DNA of 5,572 nucleotides from Candidatus Thorarchaeota archaeon MP8T_1 (GTDB lineage Archaea > Asgardarchaeota > Thorarchaeia > Thorarchaeales > Thorarchaeaceae), in contig PJER01000136.1 of assembly GCA_002825465.1 (NCBI GenBank), forward strand, positions 1 through 5,572, written 5' to 3'. A program made the position numbers and the translations under genes. The stretch's first letter is position 1. Each line of letters opens with the position of its first letter. This document shows positions 1-4,968 of this stretch, in pieces. The notes beneath the pieces were generated by a model. The model was not told the DNA's origin and did not search any database. It saw only the letters and a program-made list of their open reading frames with translations.

Positions 1-743
1 ATAATTTCTATCAAGGGGTATAGGTCAGGGCCCCATTCTTCACCTAGCGGTTGGTGTGAAGATTCTCCTCTCTCAGTGAATGTGATTCCACTGATGTGGA
101 AATGCATATTATCTGTGAACAGTTTCCCCAGTTCTTGTTCGAATTGTGCTAAGATTTTCAAATAGCTCTCTCTATCATTTATCTGGCCTTGGCTTCGTGC
201 GTACAGATGAGCCCAATCAATCGTGGGGATGCAACTCTCCACTTCTTGGCAGAGTCCTATAATCTGATTCACAGAACCGTACATGACAATCTTTCCAGCA
301 ATTTCTGGAGCAAGAAAGACATTACCCTCATTGGTCCCTACCTCTGCCCAAACACTTCTCAGGGCGTTTCTCACAACTATATGTGCATCATCAGGAGTCA
401 TTCCACCTTGGGTGCCTGGATGAAAAACAACTCGTTTAACGCCCATTAGAGGAGCAAACCTCAAAGCCTTGATTAATCGCTGCCTTGAACGTTCTCGAAT
501 TTCATGGTCTTTAGATGCGAGGTTAATGTAGTATGCTGCATGCATGCTCATAGATATTCGATTTTTCTTGGCAAGATCGCCAATTTGCTTAGCCTTCTCC
601 TTACTTGTCCTTAATCCGTGAACGGCTGCGTATTCAAGAGCAGTAACTCCTGATTCTACAAGTATCTCAAAGACTCTCTTCAAATTCCCGCGCGCTGCGT
701 CCGGATAGCCAGCAGGTCCAAAGAGAACGTTTTGCAGATGCAT
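1..743 (-). CDS. Endonuclease IV-like (AP endonuclease family 2) TIM-barrel protein, 3' end beyond window
   Basis: Reading the minus strand from the ATG at 743-741 gives 247 codons open to the window edge, so the C-terminus is missing. The family cleaves DNA at abasic sites with a trinuclear zinc centre. Family-like motifs appear in order: HAAYYINL (His68), VVFHPG (His108), APEIAGK (Glu147), TIDWAHL (Asp176, His179), MHFHISGI (His216) and ESSHQPL (His230). By comparison with E. coli Nfo these fit zinc ligands His69, His109, Glu145, Asp179, His182, His216 and His231. The position matching Nfo Asp229 appears to be Ser228, and the last Glu ligand would lie beyond the edge. The wording PEIAGK and DWAHLYARSQG resembles the archaeal Nfo-like branch. 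The start overlaps the upstream stop (TGATG) and is preceded by GGAGGAG at 752-746, so the gene is probably translated by coupling. A sugar-isomerase-like role of the same fold is a weaker alternative. Confidence 0.85.
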   Translation of the reverse strand, partial: MHLQNVLFGPAGYPDAARGNLKRVFEILVESGVTALEYAAVHGLRTSKEKAKQIGDLAKKNRISMSMHAAYYINLASKDHEIRERSRQRLIKALRFAPLMGVKRVVFHPGTQGGMTPDDAHIVVRNALRSVWAEVGTNEGNVFLAPEIAGKIVMYGSVNQIIGLCQEVESCIPTIDWAHLYARSQGQINDRESYLKILAQFEQELGKLFTDNMHFHISGITFTERGESSHQPLGEEWGPDLYPLIEI

Positions 744-1249
744 CACTCCTCCAGTTTGAATTCCCACCTACAGAATGCATTCACAGGATGACTATCTGGG
801 GGACAAAAGATGCATTGTGTCTTTATCCTAGGATCAATTGTGCTAGCAAAGTAACTATATTCAATTTCGCCAACCTGTTTACAGGGAAAGTCCTGTAGAC
901 CTTTTCTATTTCTCGCGACCTGAACACGGCATTCATTCATAGTGAATTGAAGCGTGTTATCATCAATCCATTCAGTGGATTGCTTGTTAAGGACAGCGTA
1001 TACTCGGTACCCAAGAGCTTTTTCAAGAGAATGTAATCCTCCCTCTGGATCGAGTTGGAACTCCTTCATGATTCGTGCTGCCTCTATGGGTGAAAAGATC
1101 TTCCAAGCCTCTTTATCCATCTCGATGGCAGTATCAATCCCGAATCTCTTCTCAAGGGCCAAGAAATAAGCACCATCCATTGCTTGCCATGCTTTTGCAT
1201 AGGTATCTATCAGTTTGAGTAATTGCTCTCTGGGCAGGTTCTCAATCAT
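743..1249 (-). CDS. DUF6125-like conserved protein with five cysteines
   Basis: This 168-residue soluble protein resembles the uncharacterised family annotated DUF6125, whose members are sometimes labelled amino-thiazoline-carboxylate-hydrolase-like. That assignment is from recalled sequence style. The N-terminal half is helical (residues 5-65, with GAYFLALEKRFG and MDKEAWKIFSPIEAARIM). The C-terminal half carries the distinctive conserved-looking part: NECRVQVARNRKGL, DFPCK, TIDPRIKTQCIFCPPDSHP and FCRWEF. Cysteines lie at 107, 123, 146, 149 and 160. The CxxC pair plus the others could bind metal or a cofactor, but this is inference. The start ATG at 1249-1247 has GGAG at 1260-1257 with a 7-base spacer. 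Its stop overlaps the start of the endonuclease IV-like gene by one base, so the two are almost certainly co-transcribed. The biochemical role is not known to me, and no membrane segment or signal peptide is visible. Confidence 0.85.
   Translation of the reverse strand: MIENLPREQLLKLIDTYAKAWQAMDGAYFLALEKRFGIDTAIEMDKEAWKIFSPIEAARIMKEFQLDPEGGLHSLEKALGYRVYAVLNKQSTEWIDDNTLQFTMNECRVQVARNRKGLQDFPCKQVGEIEYSYFASTIDPRIKTQCIFCPPDSHPVNAFCRWEFKLEE
746..752 (-). promoter_or_regulatory. Shine-Dalgarno GGAGGAG for the endonuclease IV-like gene
   Basis: GGAGGAG on the minus strand lies inside the last codons of the DUF6125-like gene and just before the TGATG stop/start overlap. The GGAGG core is 4 bases from the ATG. 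It fixes the start at 743 and supports coupled translation. Confidence 0.7.
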
Positions 1250-1370
1250 CTTGAATCTCCATCCTATCAGGAACCTAGGTCAGAATATCAGTGATTTGGT
1301 GTTTCTACGATTGTCCACAAGTCTTTAATCTGAGCCAAGGTCAAACATCTATTGCTGGATGGAGTATAAG
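1250..1370. promoter_or_regulatory. Divergent promoter region between the DUF6125-like and prenyltransferase genes
   Basis: This roughly 120-base gap serves genes reading outward on both strands. The only clear AT-rich TATA-like element is CTTTAATC around 1323-1330. For the plus strand it would place transcription start near 1352, about 19 bases before the ATG at 1371. On the minus strand the same element reads GATTAAAG and would leave a leader of about 50 bases. A near repeat CCWAGGTCARA occurs at 1274-1284 and 1335-1345, one copy towards each gene. No RNA gene is seen. Promoter use is inferred from arrangement. Confidence 0.4.
1361..1364 (+). promoter_or_regulatory. Shine-Dalgarno GGAG deciding the prenyltransferase start
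   Basis: GGAG lies 6 bases before the ATG at 1371 and overlaps the alternative ATG at 1359-1361. No comparable motif precedes 1359. This favours a protein four residues shorter than the longest reading, unless the transcript is leaderless at 1359. Confidence 0.5.
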
Positions 1371-2309
1371 ATGAACGAAGCTGGGTCATCTCCTAGAATC
1401 GACGTCGGAGCATTCTTGTCAATAATGAGACTACAGAATTGCATCATTGGTGGTCTTACAGTCATTGCTGGAATAGCTATTGCCTACAGCACACAATGGC
1501 AAAATATTGGCCCCGGACTATCTCCAATCTTATACCTCTTCATCTATGGATATCTGACTTATTTTCTTGTGGCTGCTGGAGGAAATGTAGTAAACGATAT
1601 TTTCGATATTGAGGTCGACAAGGTTAACAGGCCTCATAGGGCCTTGCCAAGTGGTCGAATGACCGTCCGACAGGCGTGGTGGTTCGTAGCGTTCCTGAGT
1701 ATTCTGGGTATTATTTTTGCCTGGCTTCCAGGGAGACCTATTAGTGCCCTAATCGTTGTCTGCTTTGAAATAATTGGATATGCTTATGCTGCAAAGGTAA
1801 AGACCCTAGGAATTGCTGGTAATTTTATGGTTGCATTCTCCTTCGCATTCGGTCTCATCTATGGCTCAGTTGCATATGCTGAGATTGTTGGTACGCTCAC
1901 GATTAATCCTATCCCAATTCCAACTTGGCTCTTCTTCTTTACAGCATTTCTTATTCTACAAGCCCGTGAAACTATAAAGGGCGCTGAAGATGTTGAAGGG
2001 GACAAACTACGCGACGTGCGAACAATAGCTCGAGTCTATGGTTATTTACCCGCAGCGGTGGTAGCAGGTGTGCTCAATTTTCTTGGAGTCCTAAGTTACG
2101 TGCTCATTTGGATCTGGGGATACGCAGATATGATACTCTGGCCACTTCTACTTCTAGGTGCGGGCGTGGTTTTGGGCGCCGGAATCTTGCCCTTGACTGG
2201 TCCTGATAACCGAAAGAAGCTCATGATTGCGAGTACTCTTGACAAAGTTGGAGCACTCGTTGGACTCATCGCCTTTGTAATTATTCCATTATATGTGATC
2301 TACCTTTGA
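1371..2309 (+). CDS. UbiA-family prenyltransferase, probable digeranylgeranylglyceryl-phosphate synthase
   Basis: This polytopic membrane enzyme of 312 residues matches the usual UbiA-family length. Both aspartate-rich motifs are present: NVVNDIFDIEVD at about residues 72-83 (Asn75, Asp76, Asp79, Asp83), followed by NRPHRALPSG, and ARETIKGAEDVEGDK at about 198-212 (Asp207, Asp211). These bind magnesium and the prenyl diphosphate. In archaea the commonest member transfers a second geranylgeranyl group to geranylgeranylglyceryl phosphate (EC 2.5.1.42), a core step of ether-lipid synthesis. The YAYAAKVKTLGIAGN and RETIKGAEDVEGD segments fit that subgroup, but a quinone or haem-type prenyltransferase is not excluded. 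About eight or nine hydrophobic helices are visible. An in-frame ATG at 1359 exists, but the ATG at 1371 has GGAG at 1361-1364 with a 6-base spacer, so 1371 is preferred. It is divergent from the DUF6125-like gene. Confidence 0.9.
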   Translation: MNEAGSSPRIDVGAFLSIMRLQNCIIGGLTVIAGIAIAYSTQWQNIGPGLSPILYLFIYGYLTYFLVAAGGNVVNDIFDIEVDKVNRPHRALPSGRMTVRQAWWFVAFLSILGIIFAWLPGRPISALIVVCFEIIGYAYAAKVKTLGIAGNFMVAFSFAFGLIYGSVAYAEIVGTLTINPIPIPTWLFFFTAFLILQARETIKGAEDVEGDKLRDVRTIARVYGYLPAAVVAGVLNFLGVLSYVLIWIWGYADMILWPLLLLGAGVVLGAGILPLTGPDNRKKLMIASTLDKVGALVGLIAFVIIPLYVIYL

Positions 2310-2312
2310 TTT

Positions 2313-3149
2313 CTAATGCACTTGCCAGAAGGTCCAACCCAAAACAATCGTACAAAGGATGGCGACAATAACTGCCCAGATAGTTGAGGTGTCGTGTGCT
2401 TCTCTTATCCCGAATATCAGTAAAAAGCCAGTCCATACAAACGCTCCTGTTGTCATGATGTCAATCATATACCAGACATTGAGCATATACGCCCAATTTA
2501 CTAGATCAGGCGCGATCAATAGAAGAGCTGAAGGATTACTAAAATCAATCAAAGTTGGATATGATGGTACAACAACGAGCATGACCAGAATTGAAACAAA
2601 TCTAACGAGAACTACTGGCAACATGCTGTACCCAACAACCGAGAGTGTCTTCATCTTTCCGCCAGAACCACCGGTCAACTTGAATGCAAAGTGTGCAAAG
2701 GCTGTTCCTACAATGAGGTAAACAATCCCAAGCATCAAGCCAGGCAAGATTCCCACAATAGCGGCTGTCAGGAAAGAAAAGCCACTTTGGCTAAATAAGA
2801 CGCTGACTTCTGCAGTTGTTCCTGCGGTTGCATTTAGCACGACTTGTGTATTGATTTTAGATGATAATCCCAAAAACATACCCATCATCACAACTGCATT
2901 CATGACAATAATGATGAATGGTCCTGCTGCATCAGGTCTCTTTCCTACATCCCGGTATGTCGCTGACGGTCTTCGTAGAACACCCCACAAGCGTTCTCTA
3001 ACGCTCATGAAACGAACTTCTTTTGGCTCAGGACGTTTTAGCAGAGGAAGGATTCTCTCTACTGCCTCTTCCGCAATGGTTTCTCTGCACACCGGGCAAA
3101 TCGTTGCGTCTGCAGGAACTGGACTATCACAAAATTCGCATCGTCGCAT
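2313..3149 (-). CDS. Yip1-domain membrane protein with N-terminal zinc ribbon
   Basis: This 278-residue protein has two parts. Residues 4-21 form a short zinc-ribbon pattern, CEFC then ten residues then CPVC (Cys4, 7, 18, 21). After a charged linker, residues 50-275 read as a Yip1-type domain. The entry motif is RERLWGVLRRPSATYRDVGK, followed by about five membrane segments (roughly 76-96, 125-152, 172-195, 227-247, 256-274) and a GGSGGKMKTLSVVGYSMLP stretch between the second and third, typical of the family. Eukaryotic Yip1 proteins bind Rab GTPases in ER-Golgi trafficking. Prokaryotic members are common and their role is largely unknown, so no trafficking function is claimed. The ATG at 3149 is preceded by AGGT with a 5-base spacer, a modest ribosome binding site. 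The gene converges on the prenyltransferase with only 3 bases between stops and is separated from the upstream ECF-like gene by 99 bases. Confidence 0.85.
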   Translation of the reverse strand: MRRCEFCDSPVPADATICPVCRETIAEEAVERILPLLKRPEPKEVRFMSVRERLWGVLRRPSATYRDVGKRPDAAGPFIIIVMNAVVMMGMFLGLSSKINTQVVLNATAGTTAEVSVLFSQSGFSFLTAAIVGILPGLMLGIVYLIVGTAFAHFAFKLTGGSGGKMKTLSVVGYSMLPVVLVRFVSILVMLVVVPSYPTLIDFSNPSALLLIAPDLVNWAYMLNVWYMIDIMTTGAFVWTGFLLIFGIREAHDTSTIWAVIVAILCTIVLGWTFWQVH

Positions 3150-3248
3150 TGTTGACCTATCCTATGGAGATTCGTCCATGATAGCATTCCGTCTACAGCA
3201 TATAGCGATTTCTAGGGTTCCCTCTCACCAAGATATTCCCAGGTTATT
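3150..3248 (-). promoter_or_regulatory. Intergenic region with possible promoter of the Yip1-domain gene
   Basis: Ninety-nine bases separate the stop of the ECF-S-like gene from the start of the Yip1-domain gene. On the minus strand a TATA-like GCTATATGC lies at about 3198-3206, which would place transcription start near 3176 and give a leader of about 27 bases. A weak inverted repeat (ATGGA at 3164-3168, TCCAT at 3175-3179) sits in that leader. No terminator-like T-tract is visible after the ECF-S-like stop, so read-through from upstream is also possible. Confidence 0.3.
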
Positions 3249-3905
3249 CTACCACATACCAAAGCGTTTGAAGACGGGGGTTACATGAACCACTAAGTAT
3301 GGAACAACAGCATCAAGTACACTCTGAAAACCATTAATCAGTAATGCATAGATGATAATGAATTCAGTAGTGAAGGATGACTCATAGAAGATAATTGGTA
3401 CAACTATTAAGTTGGTGACAATCATGATAGCTATCCGTGCTATTGCAGCGAGTGACATCGATGAGATGTAGACCTTTGGCAAGGAAAGGAACTTGCCTTC
3501 CCTATTCTTTCCAAATCTATGCACAATCAACCAAGGAATTATAATCATGATAAGCGTAGCCTCGAATTTGAAGACCGGTCCAATTACTGAGGGATCGAAG
3601 AAAAACAGTCCTACCATTCCAGCCACGGAACTGATGAGACCAATCCAAATTCCGCCAATTAGAAAAGCCGTTATCCAAAAGAATGAAACCGGGTCAAACA
3701 GTGCAATATCCCAACCTGGTATCCGAGGGACAAACGTAGCAATAGGCGCTGCTGCAATTGATGCAGCTGCAAAGACGGCTGCTATAGCCACCTTTTTCAC
3801 TCTCTCACTGTTTTCAGATGTCCTCACGAGCTCGAGAGAATCCTTCTCATCAATATAGAATTCGTTCGCTGTGCCTTGAGCCTCGCTTGACGGTTGGTCG
3901 ACCAT
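3249..3905 (-). CDS. ECF-transporter S-component-like membrane protein (substrate unknown)
   Basis: With the preferred start the protein has 218 residues. A hydrophilic, acidic tail of about 36 residues precedes about six membrane segments (roughly 38-60, 72-95, 96-103 continuing to about 130, 145-172, 180-190, 192-208). The first helix KVAIAAVFAAASIAAAP contains AxxxA spacing (Ala42/46, Ala43/47), the motif S-components use to dock on the EcfT subunit. The later NGFQSVLDAVVPYLV is also in family style. S-components bind small nutrients such as vitamins for uptake, and nothing here identifies the substrate. A longer reading starts at 3944, adding 13 residues. However, its ATG lies upstream of a TATA-like AATTAATATAT (3937-3927) centred about 27 bases before the ATG at 3905, which suggests transcription begins at or next to 3905. 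The gene follows a winged-helix gene on the same strand. The fold is fairly clear and the ECF label is moderate. Confidence 0.75.
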   Translation of the reverse strand: MVDQPSSEAQGTANEFYIDEKDSLELVRTSENSERVKKVAIAAVFAAASIAAAPIATFVPRIPGWDIALFDPVSFFWITAFLIGGIWIGLISSVAGMVGLFFFDPSVIGPVFKFEATLIMIIIPWLIVHRFGKNREGKFLSLPKVYISSMSLAAIARIAIMIVTNLIVVPIIFYESSFTTEFIIIYALLINGFQSVLDAVVPYLVVHVTPVFKRFGMW

Positions 3906-3926
3906 GTGCTTTCGCGCTATTCGGGC

Positions 3927-3937
3927 ATATATTAATT
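3927..3937 (-). promoter_or_regulatory. TATA-like element for the minus-strand ECF-S-like gene
   Basis: AATTAATATAT on the minus strand is centred about 27 bases before the ATG at 3905-3903. That is the usual distance between an archaeal TATA box and the transcription start, so a leaderless or nearly leaderless mRNA is predicted. No Shine-Dalgarno precedes either candidate ATG, which fits. Confidence 0.5.
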
Positions 3938-3953
3938 TACCCATTGATTGTTA

Positions 3954-3973
3954 TCTACTCAATTTCGAGTAGA
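3954..3973. repeat. Perfect 7-base inverted repeat between the winged-helix and ECF-S-like genes
   Basis: TCTACTC (3954-3960) and GAGTAGA (3967-3973) are exact reverse complements around a 6-base centre. On the minus strand the repeat begins 2 bases after the TGA of the winged-helix gene and lies upstream of the TATA-like element of the ECF-S-like gene. It could be an operator dyad or an RNA hairpin. No T-run follows, so a simple terminator is less likely. Confidence 0.6.
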
Positions 3974-3975
3974 AA

Positions 3976-4431
3976 TCAAGTAGTGTCGCCAAGAAGTCTC
4001 TCCGTTCTACCTGCAAAATCTTCAGAGTTTGCTGGTTGAAACTTAGGACGCTTTAACATCTGCAATAGCTTTCTTGTAGGTTCAAGCCAGTCTGGATTAA
4101 TTCTCCACTCTGCCCAATCAATACCAGATGTTAGTGATGTTCGACTTATTATGAGTCTAGATGACACAAGTTCATTCAATCCATTAAGAATAGTACCGAT
4201 TGTGACTGCTCCGACAATTGCTCGTTCTTGACGAGCTGCTCTAAGAAGATCGGCAGTTGTAACCCACATACCATCCTCGACCAGTACTTTGAGAACCCTT
4301 GATCTCACTGGATCCGCCTCTATTGCCCCTTTTAGAGGTGCAAGATTAACAGGCTGGACTCGCCTCTCTTGGATCTCTCTTCTTGACCAGAGGTCCTCTT
4401 CGTGGTCATCTTGATAAGAACTGAATTCCAA
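3976..4431 (-). CDS. Winged-helix DNA-binding protein of unrecognised family, TTG start
   Basis: I do not recognise a named family for this 151-residue protein. Its first 28 residues are highly charged (many Asp, Glu, Arg) and probably disordered. Residues 38-112 read as a winged helix: DPVRSRVLKVLVEDG as first helix, TTADLLRAARQ as second, GAVTIGTILNGLNELVSSRLI as recognition helix and following strand, and a wing RTSLTSGIDWAEWRINPDW. A basic helix (EPTRKLLQMLKRPK) follows. A transcription-regulator role is inferred. The start is TTG at 4431-4429, directly after an in-frame TAG, and the first in-frame ATG (Met55) would destroy the domain. No strong ribosome binding site is seen. It sits upstream of the minus-strand ECF-S-like gene and diverges from a TrmB-like regulator. 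Confidence 0.7.
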   Translation of the reverse strand: MEFSSYQDDHEEDLWSRREIQERRVQPVNLAPLKGAIEADPVRSRVLKVLVEDGMWVTTADLLRAARQERAIVGAVTIGTILNGLNELVSSRLIISRTSLTSGIDWAEWRINPDWLEPTRKLLQMLKRPKFQPANSEDFAGRTERLLGDTT

Positions 4432-4548
4432 CTAGGTGCACCATTTGAGGGATGTAACAAGACCTTTTTAACCGAAGTATTATAATTGGCGTGTGTGCAT
4501 GTTCCTTGCACAACCCTTATCTTACCTAATCTGCAGGTGAAAACAACG
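4432..4548. promoter_or_regulatory. Shared divergent control region of the two regulator/ECF-S modules
   Basis: The 117 bases between the TTG at 4431 (minus) and the ATG at 4549 (plus) hold two AT-rich elements: CTTTTTAA at 4464-4471 and ATTATAAT at 4480-4487. Read as TATA boxes, the second would start plus-strand transcription near 4509. The first, read as TTAAAAAG on the minus strand, would start that transcript near 4441. A palindrome GGTGCACC (4435-4442) and an inverted repeat TGTGCA/TGCACA (4494-4499, 4507-4512) overlap those two predicted start points. This is visual inference with no measured transcript. Confidence 0.45.
4535..4540 (+). promoter_or_regulatory. Shine-Dalgarno AGGTGA deciding the TrmB-like start
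   Basis: AGGTGA complements the archaeal 16S 3' end and lies 8 bases before the ATG at 4549. It argues against the upstream in-frame TTG at 4486, which would add 21 residues of poor quality and overlaps the promoter. Confidence 0.7.
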
Positions 4549-4944
4549 ATGAACGCTCTGAATCCAATAGTAGGTCTATTTCAGAAGAGTTTTGAGAAAC
4601 CCTCTGATCTTTTATGTTGCGCATTTGGCCTTAGAGATACAGAGTTGGATGTTTATTTTTCTCTCATTGCTGGTCTAAAAACTGTTGAAGAAATCACAGA
4701 GAAAATTGGGAAGAATCGTCCCAATGGTATTGATCGTAGTACGGTGCAGAGGGTATTGAATAAATTGCATTCAAAGGGATTGGTTCTACGTGAAACTCAG
4801 ACTCTAGAGCGAGGCGGCTATTACTATGAATATAGAGCTGAGTCAAGCGATATAATTCGTAATCAAATTTTGGAACAGCTTGAAGAATGGTACAATGCAA
4901 CCAGAAGCTTCTTGTTGGAGAGTTGGGCGGACTCGTCTCAATAA
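4549..4944 (+). CDS. TrmB-like winged-helix transcriptional regulator
   Basis: This 131-residue protein has a central winged-helix domain. LRDTELDVYFSLIAG (28-42) is the helix typical of TrmB-type proteins. It is followed by KTVEEITEKIGKN (44-56), the recognition helix DRSTVQRVLNKLHSKGL (62-78), and a wing ending RETQTLERGGYYYEYRAES (81-99). A C-terminal helix (102-124) may mediate dimer formation. It lacks the long sugar-binding domain of full-length TrmB, so it matches the short single-domain archaeal type. The role as a DNA-binding regulator follows from the fold, but the ligand is unknown. A pair of cysteines (23, 24) lies before the domain. The ATG at 4549 is chosen for its AGGTGA ribosome binding site. 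It is followed after 24 bases by an ECF-S-like gene, probably its operon partner, and diverges from another winged-helix gene. Confidence 0.8.
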   Translation: MNALNPIVGLFQKSFEKPSDLLCCAFGLRDTELDVYFSLIAGLKTVEEITEKIGKNRPNGIDRSTVQRVLNKLHSKGLVLRETQTLERGGYYYEYRAESSDIIRNQILEQLEEWYNATRSFLLESWADSSQ

Positions 4945-4955
4945 ACTCTTTAGCT

Positions 4956-4960
4956 GAGGA
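4956..4960 (+). promoter_or_regulatory. Shine-Dalgarno GAGGA for the plus-strand ECF-S-like gene
   Basis: GAGGA lies 8 bases before the ATG at 4969, within the 24-base gap after the TrmB-like stop. The short gap with its own ribosome binding site fits a two-gene operon. Confidence 0.6.
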
Positions 4961-4968
4961 AAGTCTCT

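Noticed and set aside
189..449. Plus-strand open frame opposite the endonuclease IV-like gene
   Set aside because: It lies wholly antisense to a frame with clear family motifs and its translation has no recognisable domain.
954..1169. Plus-strand open frame opposite the DUF6125-like gene
   Set aside because: Antisense shadow; the minus-strand product has the conserved-looking cysteine motifs and a good ribosome binding site.
3164..3179. Short hairpin in the leader of the Yip1-domain gene as riboswitch or RNA element
   Set aside because: A 5-base stem with a 6-base loop is expected often by chance, and no known RNA motif is seen.
2359..3288. Two plus-strand open frames opposite the Yip1-domain gene
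   Set aside because: Their translations are not protein-like and are explained by the coding bias of the opposite strand.
3945..3975. Intrinsic terminator at the inverted repeat
   Set aside because: No T-run follows the repeat on the minus strand, so a classical or archaeal T-rich terminator is not supported.
3493..4039. Plus-strand open frames opposite the ECF-S-like and winged-helix genes
   Set aside because: Antisense shadows without domains; the minus-strand frames have membrane helices and a winged helix.
4486..4548. TTG at 4486 as start of the TrmB-like gene
   Set aside because: It would place the start within the TATA-like element, lacks a ribosome binding site and adds residues without domain character; the ATG at 4549 has AGGTGA at 8 bases.
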